A DNA stretch of 64,000 nt from Aradus depressus (GCA_963662175.1 OY759215.1:49369213-49433212); one strand, 5' to 3'. Positions 1 to 11,483 are shown, numbered from the stretch's first letter. A program made the numbers and translations. Notes: a model not told the origin generated them from the sequence alone.

Positions 1-603
1 TGATAACATTATGTATTACATTAATTAATGAGTACTCTAATCATTAACTAAACCAAATGAGTTTATACTTGACTTAGGTAATTAATTAATACAAAAAAAA
101 TAGTCCTTTCTCAAACAAGATGAGAGCGCTTTTGGTTGTTACACCATCCTCAGACCATTAAAAAAGCACATCAAATTTACACCTAATCAATTTATATAAT
201 TAATATTATTATTAACATAAATATTTATATGAAAAACTTTTTATCACATCTGATAAATTCATTCATTAATTTTTATTTTTTTTTGTCTTTTATTTATAAA
301 GATGCAACTGTTGCTAGGGTGCAACAACCAGCATCTATGATGGTAGGTATTGATATGTTGGCGTGAATGGCATGTGAGAGGAAGGCCACCCAGTGGTAGG
401 TCCTCGGGACGAAAATTTATCTTAATTATTAGGACATGAACAGAAAAAAAAAAATAAATAAAGAAATAAAGAATAAAAAAAAATAATAAAATTAATAAAT
501 AAAAAAGAATTGAAAGACTATTTTGATGGATGGGTAAGAGAGATGATAAAAGTAAAGGAAAATAATGTAAAACATGGTTAAAAAATATTAAGACGAATAG
601 AAT
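1..603. other. AT-rich intergenic DNA, no gene
   Basis: I see no gene here. A purine-rich stretch of mostly A at about 439-500 and poly-T runs near 275 are low complexity. On the minus strand near 133-160 there is a copy of the CTGAGGATGG motif that recurs across the window. The last ~200 bases may be the 3' untranslated part of the minus-strand LINE remnant that begins at 604, but I cannot place a poly(A) end. Confidence 0.5.
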
Positions 604-1135
604 TTAAGGTGGCAATAAGTCGCGATTCCATCTTCTCTTCAACTTTCGTGGGGGGTTTTGTGGTAAGTGTTGTGAAGATAAAGTACGTATTTCTGGATTT
701 GTATGTGTGTAAAGTTTTCTAAAAAAACGTATGTAAGTAGTTTGTATTTTGTCGGGTACTGTGTGTATCATAAGATCGTTATGAAGTGTTCTCTTGTTTA
801 TGTACGAGGGCACTGTGTTATCAGTCTAAGGGTTTTTGACTGAAACGCCTGAATTCGTTTGATGTTGGATGTTTTTGCTGAACCGTATATCTGTGATCTG
901 TCTCTCATCTGTCCATAATGGTCTATGTAAATAAGTGTAACAGTTCCGTTTTTGTGTCATGTCTAATTTTGATCGTCTATTTAGAAGTCCGTAGAGTATT
1001 TTGAGTCGACGGTTCAACGTGTTTCGTGTGAGACGTGTGTGAGGGTTCCATGACAGTCTTCTATTTAATGTCAGTCCTAGATATCGTACAGTATTAGTTT
1101 GAGGGAGGGGCTTGTCGTAGATGAAAACGGGGGGT
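604..1135 (-). pseudogene. Jockey-type LINE, C-terminal end of ORF2 (degenerate)
   Basis: Reading the minus strand, two adjacent frames give pieces that line up with the C-terminal part of Jockey-clade reverse transcriptases. The upstream piece (about 1125-970) reads VRYLGLTLNRRLSWNPH and then LKILYGLLNRRSKL, the usual post-palm segment. After a frame change, the downstream piece (813-604) reads NKRTLHNDLMI and ends LKRRWNRDLL, the typical Jockey ORF2 ending. At least one frameshift lies between them, so no full protein can be made. In the family the product copies element RNA into DNA at the target site; this copy is 5'-truncated and dead. Assignment rests on recognised motif order, not a database search. 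Confidence 0.72.
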
Positions 1136-1305
1136 CATGTTTCTCGTCGAAGTGTAAATGTGATGTGCATTAAATTCCTTCAATTTGAATATAAATTGTC
1201 ATAAAGTTTTCTTGAAAAATTATATATTATATAATTTTATAAACACATAATATAATAATATTAACATATAAATTGGTTAAATTGTTAGTAATTTATTTAG
1301 CTATT

Positions 1306-1543
1306 GTGACTCATGCCCTAATAGCAGAGGGCTTTTTCGTCGCTCTGATAGAGATGAGACCGACTCTACTGTGGTAGTATCTGACATAGTACAGGCTCGA
1401 GAACATCGCTTAACGTGCCATTCGAAGGACGGCATGCTCAAGGTTTCCTCACTTTTCTAATAAAAAAACCTAAGGGCCTTGGCCGGGTTTCAAACCCGCG
1501 ATCCTAAGTTCCGTCGGCAAGTACCTCTAGCTACTGGCGCCCT
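1306..1543 (-). mobile_element. tRNA-headed SINE (family 1), diverged copy
   Basis: On the minus strand this runs from GGCGCCAGTAGCTAGAGG (tRNA-like head with box A remnant) through a box B-like GGGTTTGAAACCC, the TTAGGTTTTTT linker, the CCGTCCTTCGAATGG body and on to the GGGCATGAGTCAC end. It is the same family as the intact copies at 30658 and 31018 but has lost about 100 bases of the body. Family 1 has no protein; such elements are transcribed by RNA polymerase III and copied by LINE enzymes. Confidence 0.8.
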
Positions 1544-1937
1544 CATTGTTTTTGTATATTGTATGTGCCTTTTTAAGGGTCTGAGGATGGTATAACAGCC
1601 GAATGCGCTCACCTTAAATAAATATTTATATATATTTTGCGGGAAATTGTTTTGTCAATCTTCGAGTTTCCCACTACATCGGCAAATTTCAGAAAAATTC
1701 TGAAGAAATTATAGTAACCGGAAAGGTTTGAAGAAAAATAGAAAGATGGACATTGTATTTTCTAAACTCTGAGCTGTCTGCATAAAACATGTAGATTTAT
1801 AAAGCATGTGCTTTCATATTCCAAACAGCTTTTATTTTTTTTTACTATTTTTACGAAACTTTTATATTTACAAGTTGACATTATTTACTTCAGAGTATCG
1901 ATAACTTTAAAATTTACCAAAGAGAATAAACATAATA
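1544..1937. other. AT-rich spacer with one CTGAGGATGG motif
   Basis: No gene seen. At 1583-1610 the plus strand has CTGAGGATGG followed by AACAGCCGAATGC, one of the recurrent stem-loop-like motifs discussed in the findings. The rest is AT-rich unique-looking sequence. Confidence 0.45.
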
Positions 1938-2130
1938 AAACTCGTCGGTGAATCAGCGGCAATGTACTTCCCCAGAACGGATTAATCAACTTATAGCTCC
2001 GCCTTCAAAACCAATTGACCGTTTGTGCTAATATTCAATAATTGACTGATTCACTGAATAATTACATCGGCAGTTATTAAGGCTTTGAATTGGAATGATT
2101 ACATAACTTCCCCTTTAGCTAGGGAGGTAA
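1938..2130 (-). repeat. Family R dispersed repeat, 3' part
   Basis: This is the distal end of family R in reverse orientation: the GTCGGTGAATCA near-palindrome, the ATGTACTTCCCC box, GATTAATCAA, and ATCGGCAGTTATTA. The same boxes in the same order occur at 26025, 42170, 43621 and 48075. Confidence 0.7.
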
Positions 2131-4112
2131 AAAGTAAAACTTTGTATTTCAGAATTCGGCCAAAAGATTTACCGGGTCTGCAACGGATTTGTTTTAATTA
2201 TAACCATTTGAACGTATGTTAAAGCCTGGGAAATTCAAGCTTTGACTGGCATGGAATGTTGATAAAACAGCTTAATTTCGAACTCTAGTCTGCCAGTTCG
2301 TGGTTAGTCTTTGGCCATAACACATACATCTCCAAACATCCTTCATTATTCTTTTCCTTATTCTGTTTTGTTCTTGTAACGTAGTTGGGTTACTACATTT
2401 TGAATTCCGACTAGCCTGTAAGTTTAGTTAGGTCTTCCCTGAATTCAGCCGTTTTTGTGTGATGATCTGAAAAATAGACAGATTTTCAGATTATCTTAAA
2501 ACTATTTTTGTTGGTTCGACCAAGCTTAATAAAATTTATAAATTTTGTATCATTATAAATCAAAGTAATATTTTGGTGTTGCTGGCCTGGCTAGGGGTCT
2601 ATGGGTGGCATCGTCGAGTCACTGGTCTGGATGGCCACTCCCACATGAAGGAAGGTCTTCAGGAGGCTTCCCCACCACTCCACTTGTATTTGGCCTTTCA
2701 ACCTCTTTGTACTGTTTCTGTATAAAGTCTGCCGATGTCTCCTGCTGTCCCCATGAGATATGTAGGTTCCCCAAAAGAATAGAGATTATATGCATATGGG
2801 TCTCAAAAGTAGGACTTCCTTTAAAGGGATATTTTCAAAAACCAAAGACCCTGTGAACCTTCCTGATAAATACGTCGTGTATAAAATTAATTTTAGAAAT
2901 TTTAACTGCTTTTATCTTGGACAGACAGGCCGAAAGTGGAAGGGCGACCCTTGGAAGCAAATGACATGAGGCCGGCTCGCAATCTAGCATGAAGTCTACC
3001 ATGTAGAACCTCCTAGCGCCCTCTTCTTCTTCAACAACATACAACGTGTATTTGCCAGAACAAAGTATGAATTTTTGAACAAGTTCCTTCCTTGATATAA
3101 TGAGAGAACTTGATCATCGCTCAGGGCTACATTACTCGAATCATCTGTGTATTTAATGAACCAACTTGACAAATGAATCACTCACCAGATAAAATGGTGG
3201 CAGAACAAATATTTCAAAAGTGGGTGTCAGCCTTTTTTTAGAACCTAATTAAAACTTTTTCCATCAACCCATTTAAACTCATCACTTGCCTTCGTTCGGA
3301 TTTCAAGGATTTTAATACATAACTTATGAATGTCAGTTGGAGGTTATGGAACCATTTGTACTTGTATATTAATAATATTTATTTTCAGTTAAACAATAAT
3401 TGGACGATAATTGAAGATGTCATGAAAATGTATAAATTCACACACACACACCAAAAAAAAAAAGAGTTTCATCTTTTTTTTTGGGGCAGAGTTCCTCCAC
3501 ACCTTAAAGGTCAGTCGAATGTGCGTTATTGTTTTATTTATTCATTTATAATTTATTATTTATTCAGATTTTTTTATACATTCATTTATAATTGATTAAT
3601 CTTTATATATTATATATACCTATATATAGATATAGATTATTTTTCATATATTTTTATAGTTACATAGTTTTCTTTCATTTCTATATCTCGCACATTGAGA
3701 CCTGATGATGGGACGTAAGAACGTCCCAAAACATCGTTTGGATAAAAACACTTCCGAGAGTTATTGAAAAATAGTTATCTTAATTTTTATTAAATTGAAA
3801 AATGTGTCTTCTTATTATAAACGTATCTTGTATTAATTTTTTTTATATACTCATATATTGTTAAGTATTTATTTGTTCAGTTTTTATTAATTTCATTTTA
3901 CTTTTTTTAATAGTTTTGTTATTACTACTAATCATACGTGTTAGACTCAAGTAGTTATAAATCTAATTTATAAGCTATCTTAATGTATGAATTCTTTTGA
4001 CGTATCCTATTACCACGTATTGGTTTAACAGAAATAAATTTAATTAATAGCTTATAAATAATACACACGAACGGATATTAAATCTTAGAATATATGTATG
4101 AGATGAATATAC

Positions 4113-4114
<2 letters not shown>
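2131..4114. other. Intergenic DNA without a recognisable gene
   Basis: Open frames here are at most 89 codons, overlap on both strands, and show no family motif, so I do not call genes. A (CA)n/(A)n patch lies at 3440-3463. The stretch 3540-3660 is nearly pure A/T. The only structured item is the stem-loop motif at 3702-3732, listed separately. Confidence 0.5.
3702..3732 (+). other. Hammerhead-like core motif (candidate)
   Basis: CTGATGA (3702-3708) is followed by a perfect 7-bp stem GGGACGT / ACGTCCC (3710-3716 and 3721-3727) with an AAGA loop, then AAAAC. This resembles the hammerhead core order CUGANGA - stem II - GAAAC, with A in place of the expected G. Related copies lie on the minus strand at about 22567-22592 and 46829-46853. 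Hammerheads are known in Penelope-like elements; I did not find clear stems I and III, so this stays a candidate. Confidence 0.35.
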
Positions 4115-4148
<34 letters not shown>

Positions 4149-4605
4149 GATTAGAAGATACATAAATATAGAATTCTTAACACAATTTGTACTATTTTTG
4201 TTTTTACAAACAGATTTTTACAACTGTGCAAAAATATATACAACAAGCAAATATGCTAATAGAATGATAATGGCAATGTCAAGAGGGGAGAAATCACGCA
4301 GTGGTGACATTCCCTAGTCACTGATTTCCTCTCATTTGTAACTGGAGGTTTCTAGGCCATTGACCTATGGGGAAGTGAGGCAGAATGGAGGGCACGGACT
4401 AGAGGATTATTGTCGGAACTAAGAAGGTAATATAATTTTTTTTATTTGGATTTAGCGACTTCAGTGACAAAAGGTACGTTAAGGTCTGTGTGAAGAGTTT
4501 TGTTGGAGACGTAATAAGGAGCATTGGATATTTTACGAAGGATTTTGGATTGAAAGGATTGGATGCGCTGGAAATTGGAAGCCTTGGCAGAACCCCAGAG
4601 TTCAA
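4115..4605 (-). pseudogene. Jockey-type LINE, 5'-truncated 3' end with poly(A)
   Basis: The minus strand translates at about 4600-4520 to LWGSAKASN, IQSFQSKILRKISNAP and continues with a Jockey-like NKTLHTDLNVPF segment before ending in degenerate ORF2. Downstream lies a 3' untranslated region and a run of 31 A (T on the plus strand, 4115-4145), the expected poly(A) tail. The element is therefore a short 5'-truncated insertion holding only the last ~90 codons. A second copy of the same family sits at 61166-61625 in the same orientation. No flanking target duplication is obvious. Confidence 0.78.
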
Positions 4606-4625
4606 TTCTATTTATAGTTAGTATT

Positions 4626-4866
4626 GTGACTCATGTCCGGGCTTTAACTATGAGGTCAAATCGCCTACTTCCAGAGCGCTCTTTCGTTGCTCTGGTGGAC
4701 ACTGTGGGAGTTCTAAATTTTGCCTACCCTAATTTATTCACCTAGGGCAGGGGTCTTAAACGAGTACCTGACATCGCCCAGACACGAGACCATCGCTTAA
4801 CGTCCCATCCGAAAGGGCCTATGCCAGGTTTCGAACTTTACCTTACATTTGAGCTACCGGTGCCTT
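4626..4866 (-). mobile_element. SINE family 1, diverged copy
   Basis: Minus-strand copy with the tRNA-like head at 4866-4850 (CACCGGTAGCTCAAATG), a damaged B box, a deleted middle, and the conserved tail half (AGAGCGCTCTGG, GAGTCACAAT). It starts only ~20 bases from the Jockey 5' truncation point, so the two may have used neighbouring target sites. Confidence 0.78.
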
Positions 4867-5239
4867 CGGTACTATTTATATTCTTTATTATAAATATTTT
4901 ATTTATATTTTTATAAATATTTTATAAATCTTCTTTCAGTAAGATATTTTATGGTAATTATGCATTAACCTTGAAATCAACCGATAGAGACCTTTTCTTA
5001 TGTTTCAGTCTCCCCCCTCCCCCCCTCCACCTAACTCTTCTCCCGTCCATAATTTGGAAATGCTTCGTGGTCTTCGTTTGAACGGGGGTCATAAAGATTC
5101 TAATTCTGAAAATCCGATAAACCGTTAAAAAACTAGAGATTGGTTTATATTTTGGGTTCCCAGAGCCCGTATGAATGAATCAGATGATGTATATTGAAAT
5201 GTCATCAAAATAGATCCATTAGTTTTGCACCAGACTTTT
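4867..5239. other. AT-rich spacer
   Basis: No gene. A C-rich run at 5011-5030 is low complexity. Sequence from about 5085 onwards begins to resemble family R but is too diverged to place a border. Confidence 0.4.
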
Positions 5240-5710
5240 ACAAACACACGGAATGTTGTGTATCCAGAACAATATAACGACGACATCTATTGATTTTCTG
5301 CGAAATTGGCCAAAGGGAAGGGGGATTAGGGGAGAGGCTTAACTCAAAAACTCTAATAACTGCCGATAGAATAAATGTATCGACACAAAATTTCATATGA
5401 AGATTCAAAAGCCCCTAAAGACGACGCTTATTTATTTTCAGCAAACATTAACCCCAATAACTGTCGATGTAATGAATGTATCGATACGAAATTTTATATT
5501 TATAGTTAAAATGTAATGAGGGCATAACTTGTCAAATTTCAGCAATATCGGCTGAAGGGAAGTGGGGGTTCCGGGGAAAGGGCGCAATTCAAAAATTCTA
5601 ATTGCCGATGTAATGATACAAAATGTATCGATACAAAATTCAGCATGAGGAAAAGTTAATTGATTAATTCGTTCTGGGAAAGAACATTCACGGTGATTCA
5701 CAAAAGATGT
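5240..5710 (+). repeat. Family R dispersed repeat, internally tandem
   Basis: The module AATAACTGCCGATG...TGTATCGACACAAAATTTC occurs three times here (around 5357, 5455 and 5600), each preceded by AATCGGC-type and GGGAAGGGGG-type boxes. The copy ends with AGTTAATTGATTAATTCG and a GTGATTCAC remnant of the terminal palindrome. It encodes no protein I can recognise. Confidence 0.68.
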
Positions 5711-6259
5711 GTTCAATGATCACGTGATGACTTCAAACTTACCTAGGTTAAAGCAAATAGGAAGAATTTTCATCATTTGGCTAAACAAAGACATAATCTA
5801 AGACCTTTCTTACGAACTACTTCTACCTCCTAAAAAATAATATAAGTTATTCATTTTATTAAAAAAGTTGTATGCTTCCTAAGGAAACTTTCCAAGCCAT
5901 TTGATGTGCTGAAGGGGCGGAAAGGTTTTCACTTTGAACCTGGATTATATTAATAAACCCCATCCAAGCAAGTTCAGTTTCACCCCTGTCATTAGTTTGA
6001 AAATGCTCGTTCCACAAATTCAAGAGTTTGAAATAGTTAGCTAAAGTTACTAGCTATCTTTCTAAGTGTGAGTAAGGTTCAAAGCAGATTTCATGTAATA
6101 AACTTAACTTGCGTACAACGTTATCGAATGAAATAACGATGGGAGGAAAGGCGGCTGGGCAGAAATCCTGGCTTAAGTAAATAAAGCAAACTGCTTTTTT
6201 TGAAATATTGTCTATTCCACAAAGAAATGTATACAAAAACTACCCGGTTTCGGCATTGC
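5711..6259. other. Intergenic DNA with a Penelope-like tail fragment
   Basis: No gene. At 6190-6259 the minus strand carries GCCGAAACCGGGTAGTTTTT followed by TGGAATAGACAATATTTCAA, which also appears on the plus strand at 46586-46640. The shared block looks like the 3' tail of one repeat family. Confidence 0.45.
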
Positions 6260-6267
6260 AGCATCGT

Positions 6268-6832
6268 CAGTGCCGGATAAAGACTTTTCGATGGCCTAAG
6301 CATTCTGAGCTTATGGTGCCCCAGCCTCACTATTGATATGATTAATGTCTTATTTATATTGGCAAGTTCAATACTAAAGCTCGATTGAACAAAACGAAGA
6401 TAAAGTTAATAAAGCGAGAAAATAAAAAAATCAATGTTTTCAAAATTAATTTATTAAAACACTAAATTTCTCTTTCGTCCAAATACGCCATTCGTTCATT
6501 ATATATGTGCACGTCTTCGTCAGATACCTACTTCTTCTTCCTCAATATCATCATAATCAGGATTTGATATTTGGTCTTCCATCCGAAGCATACGACAAGG
6601 TATGAAAAAAATTATGCGACCTATAAACGTCATCATGTTTAACATATTAGCTCCGTTTTTTATTAAAAATGATAGCTGATTAAAAAAAAAAAAATAGAAA
6701 AAATAAAAATAAAAATTGAGAAATAATTAACTATTTCAAAAATAGCATTGCGGACTTGGTGCCCCCGAGACGTCATGCAACAATTGCATCCTAAGCAATT
6801 GCTTAGCTTGCTTATAGGTTAATCCGGTACTG
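6268..6832. mobile_element. Non-autonomous hAT element (565 bp)
   Basis: The left end CAGTGCCGGATAAA and the inverted right end CAGTACCGGATTAA are hAT-type termini (CAGNG start). Flanks are AGCATCGT (6260-6267) and ACCATCCT (6833-6840), a 6-of-8 match consistent with an aged 8-bp target duplication. Joining the flanks restores the recurrent CTGAGGATG...CCGAAACC motif seen elsewhere in the window, which supports these borders. The interior is AT-rich with no transposase, so movement would need an enzyme from another copy. Confidence 0.75.
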
Positions 6833-7011
6833 ACCATCCTCAGGTTTAGTTAAAAACTAGTTTGTTGAGTGCGAACCTTTCTTATAGGTGCATCTGGTAG
6901 GTAAGGAAAAGGTTGGAATTTTAACTAAGAATTTCTTGTGGGTTTACAGTTAGGATTTGTTTGTTCTGAAATATTTACTTCCCTTCTACCTGTAGTATGA
7001 AAAAGTATTTT

Positions 7012-7160
7012 AATCATGCAAAAATCCGCGATTGAGTTTTCAACAAATTTTCAATTTACAAGTTTCCTTGAATACAATTTGTCCATTTTCACGATGATGT
7101 CTGTCTGTGCGTGTGTGTATATGTGATTAGAATTTTTTGTGCGCTTTAACTCAAAAATGA
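7012..7160 (+). repeat. Dispersed repeat related to family R
   Basis: The segment AAAATCCGCGATTGAGTTTT, then CATTTTCACGATGATG and TGTCTGTC recurs at 58193-58300 (plus strand). It shares the general plan of family R (a poly-A-like spacer then TGTCTG) but is a distinct subfamily. No coding potential. Confidence 0.55.
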
Positions 7161-7419
7161 TTGTTGCTATGAAGTTGGTAATGAAGATGTCACTAGGAGA
7201 CGGTAGACAAGAAGTTAAACAAGTCATATCTGTAGTTATTGTTAGAAAAATAGGAAATTTGCAATCATAATAATAATAGTCCTTGTTATTCGTATATATA
7301 AGTATATTATAATAAACGATGAATAAATACTAAAGTATAGGAGAAGTTTCGTAATCCGTCAGAAATTCGAGATTGAATTTCAAGTCCTCTGATTCCAAAA
7401 ATGAAAAAAAAAATCCTGT

Positions 7420-7620
7420 CTGCCGGTAGCTCAGAGATATGCGTGCTTGCTTACTGATGCGGGTTGGAAATCCGGCCGAGGCCCTTGGGTTTTTTATCTG
7501 GGAGGTAAAAAAACCTTGAGCACGCTGTCCTTCGGATGGGACGTTAAGCGATCGTCCCGAGCCTGTACGATGTCAAGTACTCTTTAAAGACCCCCCTACC
7601 TTAAACGAATAAAAGTCCCC
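7420..7620 (+). mobile_element. SINE family 1, 3'-incomplete copy
   Basis: The head GCCGGTAGCTCAGAGATATG holds box A. A box B-like GGGTTGGAAATCC follows, then the linker TTTTTTATCTGGGAGGTAAA and CCGTCCTTCGGATGGGACG. The copy stops near the AATAAAAGTCCCC block and lacks the hairpin and GGGCATGAGTCAT tail. Confidence 0.8.
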
Positions 7621-7659
7621 TTCGTCCCCACCCATACTTATGCTTCCGTACAGTTTATA

Positions 7660-8190
7660 TTGTACTAGCAGTAATACCCGGCGTTGCCCGGGGAACTTTG
7701 ACTTTTCTCCCAATATCTCCTATAAGGCTATTCAGTTCCTCGACAGTACATTCATGATGTTATAATTTTCAATTATTCATACGGAATAAGGCTTATAGTC
7801 CTTCAACTGTAGTAACGCTAGCTTTGGAGCTAAAACTAATTTATTCAAAAAGATTTCTCATTAATCGTTGCAATGGTTTTCGAGTTACAAAGATTGCGTG
7901 AGTGGATGCTGGAATGGACCAGGGGTTGATTAAAAAATAGACCTTAACCTTCCGGTAGATAAAACTTATCTACTCAAAAAGATTCCTCATTAATCATTGC
8001 AGTGGTTTTTGAGTTACAAAGATTGCGTGGGTGGATGCTGGGACGGACCAGATATTGAGGTACTAATACGCCTATAACCTTCCACAGACGATGACGAACA
8101 AATTAAAAAAAAAATAATCAAATCCATCAAGCCGTTCGTGAGTTATAGCGGTACAGCGCACAGACTTTTTCAGCTTTATATATAGGATTT
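7660..8190. repeat. Unclassified repeat with CCCGGCGTTGCCCGG terminus
   Basis: It begins with the self-complementary CCCGGCGTTGCCCGGGG (about 7678) and ends with GCCGTTCGTGAGTTATAGCG and TTTATATATAGGA. Both blocks are common in insect repeats of uncertain class. Inside, a ~90-base block containing CAAAAAGATT, GAGTTACAAAGATTGCGTG and TGGATGCTGG is repeated with a 129-base offset (7842 and 7971). Helitron or LINE-derived origins are both possible. Confidence 0.45.
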
Positions 8191-8750
8191 TCGAAGTCGC
8201 ACCCCAAGAATTTTGAAGTTCCAACAATCTGTTGGGTATTCTAGATACTTTACTTGCGTAGAACTTCCTGATTTACATACTAATAGATTCATTTACATAA
8301 AGAACTTTTTGAACTCACAACAATAATATAATTGTATATTTGCGTAGAGTACACGCTGTTAGAAATATACATAAGACGTGAGAAGGTTTCTCCAAGTGAT
8401 TTATGGAAAAAAGGAAACATGCTTATCAAATAATGGATCTGTTTAACAGTGATTGCAGTGTAATTTGGTCAGTCCGTAAGCACACTTGTTAAATATAACG
8501 AGTTGAACTGTGGTAACAATGTTTTATTCACATTATAACAATGTTCCACACGATAATTACTTTACCACTCCTCCTTCTCTGCTTGAATTAGTTCAAATTA
8601 AGTAAAGTGACATTTTGTTCACATCCAGAAAACTAATTTTCCACTCATTAAAAACTCAAATTAATGTGTAGAGTGGTGTATGACTTTTCAACAATATCCC
8701 TTAGATATATTGGGAGGGCTGGTGAGTACACCTAGGGACCTAAGCATCCA
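8191..8750. other. AT-rich spacer, nothing recognised
   Basis: I see no coding region, repeat family or RNA gene in this stretch. Confidence 0.4.
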
Positions 8751-9012
8751 ACGCTCTTATACCTATTCTGTTAGCTCTATTCTAGGAGTCCCAAATTTTG
8801 ATTAACTAGGTTTAGTTACCTAAGGTGGGACTGGCTCATTAACAAGTAACTGATATAGCACAGGCACGGGACCATCGCTGAACATCCCATTCGAAGGACG
8901 GCATGCTCTAGTGTTTTACCTCTCGAGAAACGTGAGGGCCTCGGCCGGTTTCGAACTCGCGATCTTGAGCTCAGTAGTATAGCACGCTATCTCAGAGCCA
9001 CCGGCGCCCTCT
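8751..9012 (-). mobile_element. SINE family 1, diverged copy
   Basis: On the minus strand: GGGCGCCGGTGGCTCTGAGA head, GAGTTCGAAACCGG (box B), CCGAGGCCCTCACG, then the CCGTCCTTCGAATGGGATG body. It decays toward 8751 and lacks the distal hairpin. Confidence 0.78.
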
Positions 9013-9054
9013 TTTTTACCCTTATCACCTCTACATTTATTATAATCAAAAGCT

Positions 9055-9230
9055 TTATGACATATAGTGGAAGTTATGTAATCGGTCACAAATCCGATGT
9101 TGAGTTGAGTCGAATGTCATTTTTCCGACCGCCTGATTCCAAAAATGAAAATAAACTTTCATGTGTGTCACCAAAGTATGACACCTTTTGATTTTCAGCC
9201 AAATCGCCAGATGCCAATCACTCCACGTCA
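9055..9230 (+). repeat. Family R, 5' part
   Basis: GTGGAAGTTATGTAATCGGTC, then CGATGTTGAGT, CTGATTCCAAAAATGAAAA and GATTTTCAGCCAAATCGCC follow the family R order. The copy ends after ~170 bases. Confidence 0.65.
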
Positions 9231-10871
9231 AGCTACAAGCGTTTCAAATCTCACCCTTTTTCCTCACAAATTGATCCGCCGGCTACATCAAAATACAAGG
9301 AGTTCTAGAAAACGTCTGCCGAAACTAATTGTCTAAATTTTGTTATTATTTTTTCAAAATATTAAAACACTTCATGACATCCCAAATTAAAACGAATGAA
9401 AGGGAACAGGTGCATCTTAGGAAGATAATAATGTTGAACCATCCATGTTGTTAGCTTGATGCTTAACATGAAGAACCAATAAGGGTGCAGTCGAGTGCAT
9501 GACAAACACGTGCCAACATTCAATGCAATTTCCTATCTGCTTTGTTCTATGCATCGGCTACATAATTTCATGTTAACATATGCTGTTAATTGCCTATTAA
9601 AGATGAACCTAAAGCAATTTACTACACTGTAATAAATCCAGCTTACTTAATTAATACCGAACAGTCTATATACTTGAAATTTCGTTCAACGTACATATAT
9701 CTAGTCTGTAGACGTAGATGATTCCGATCCCAAGTTGGTGAGTGCTGGATATTCTTATTTCGAAATATTTATACATTTTTACTTGTCGGCAATACTAAAA
9801 GGAGATAACCTATAACCTATTTGCAGCTATCTTTTATAGGTTATTTTCTTTTCGCTTTTAAACCATACGCACTACGCTGGTATTCTTCTTTTACTCATTT
9901 ACTCAACATCTTGAACGTCTTTATTGAATTCCTTTATAGCATTACTATTAGAGCTTACAAGCCCGGAACCAAGGTATAATTCCAATGAAAAACACCTCGG
10001 GATTTTCAACGAAAAATCCCGAGAATTATAATAAATAAAACTGTAAGGGTCTGTACATTGAGTACTTTTGAAAACTATTAGGAAAACTATATTATCAACC
10101 GTTTCAGGTTAAATAAAGTCCATAAAAGATGTTCTTAGCTTTCATGTCGCTTCGTTCGATCAGGAGGAATGGCCTTTACGGACCTTTTTTTTCTCTCGAT
10201 ATTTTCAATTATGTCTCTTTCAAAAAGGCATTAAAATGAACGTTAAAATGTAGATAATGATATGGCATTGATAGCATTTTTATCAAGCTACTATCCCAAA
10301 GGTCTTAAATTTGAAATGGAATATTTTCGAAAGATTTTGACGCTGTTGATTCTTTCTACTAGAGAGGCTCTTTCTTTCAACTGAAGAATATCTGCTCAAG
10401 AAGGATCTGACGCAACCCAAAATTGAATTGCTCGGGTAATGCCGGGTAGTGCAACTCCTAAGTAAGTTAGGGACAAAGAGCAAGACGATGCAGGAGGCTG
10501 GTTTCACAGAAGTTGGAGGTAGCGATAACCAACCGCCTGGAGAAATGTTCCCTAGAGAGAACAGAGCTAGGGAAGTTAACATCAGATCCAGGGTTGGTTA
10601 TTTGTGGAGAACAGGGATCCTAGCAGGATCATACTAAAGACTCCCGAATAGAAGATTATCTTGAATTACTTACAGTACAGCCATTACTCATCCATCCTTT
10701 AGACATGTTGTCTAAGAGAACTTGTGAGGAAGAACAAATTATAGTCATCTGCAACTTAATTAGTGAAGGCAATCAAGCACTCCTAAGTGAAACGAAGAGG
10801 AAATGAGAATATATTCACGTTAAGGCGAAATGGGAAGACAGTTTAGTGTGTTTTTAAAATAAGAGGTTAAT
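9231..10871. other. Intergenic DNA without recognised features
   Basis: Longest frames (63-99 codons at 9145, 10283 and 10449) overlap on opposite strands and show no motif. The 10380-10640 part has a more even base composition than its surroundings and could be an old transposon piece, but I cannot name it. No tRNA or other RNA gene is visible. Confidence 0.4.
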
Positions 10872-10995
10872 GGAGCCATGGTGGCCGTGCGGGCTAGAGC
10901 GTAGGACTTTGGTCGCATAGTGATCTGTGCGGGTTCGAATCACTTCAGGGAGTGAGTTTTATTTCGTAGATAGAACTCCCTCCCGAGGCCATGGA
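10872..10995 (+). mobile_element. SINE family 2 (class with tRNA Leu/Ser-like head)
   Basis: GGTGGCCGTGCGGGCTAGAG resembles an A box of a long-variable-arm tRNA, and GCGGGTTCGAATC is a near-perfect B box ~45 bases later. After it come TTTATTTCGTAGATAGAACT and CCCTCCCGAGG. A second copy with the same order is at 38029-38146. It differs from family 1 in head and body. It is not a functional tRNA: the acceptor stem and CCA-side pairing are absent. Confidence 0.65.
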
Positions 10996-11260
10996 TGTTG
11001 TAAATAACTAGATAACACATGGAACATGGCTAACAATATGCATCCTATATAAGGTAAAAAATAAAATGAAATAAGAGGTGGCACCCACTTTCAACGGTAA
11101 ACTTTGCCCCCTTTTTGCCTAGTAAAAATCAACTGATTTTTAATATGAATTCTGCATTTGCCTCAGTAGGATAATACCCATGTCGGGTCGATCGGCACTT
11201 ATTTTTGAGTTATTGGGTACCTATGCAAAATTTTGATGCAAATTCATGCAAGTGTCAAAT

Positions 11261-11483
11261 TCATGCCCGGGCTGTAACTACGAGGTCATATCACCTACTA
11301 CCAGAGCTCTCTTTCGTCACATTGCTAGACATGAGCCCGACTCTACTATGGGAGTCTTAAATTTTGCCTACCCTAAATTTTTATTCACCTAAGGGCTGAA
11401 TGTCCCATCCGAAAGACGGGTTTTGAACCAGCTATCTTGAGTTCAGTAAGCAAGCACGCATACCACTGAGCTGCCGGGGCTCT
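11261..11483 (-). mobile_element. SINE family 1, internally deleted
   Basis: Minus strand: CCCCGGCAGCTCAGTGGTAT head (box A), GTAAGCAAGC-type anticodon-arm region in reverse, CCCGTCTTTCGGATGGGAC, a deletion of the middle, then the AATTTAGGGTAGGCAAAATT and AGAGCTCTGGTAGTAGG blocks to GCCCGGGCATG. Confidence 0.8.

Noticed and set aside
2605..3181. Cluster of 60-83 codon ORFs on both strands
   Set aside because: They overlap in opposite orientations and have no motif, codon bias or splice pattern suggesting a gene.
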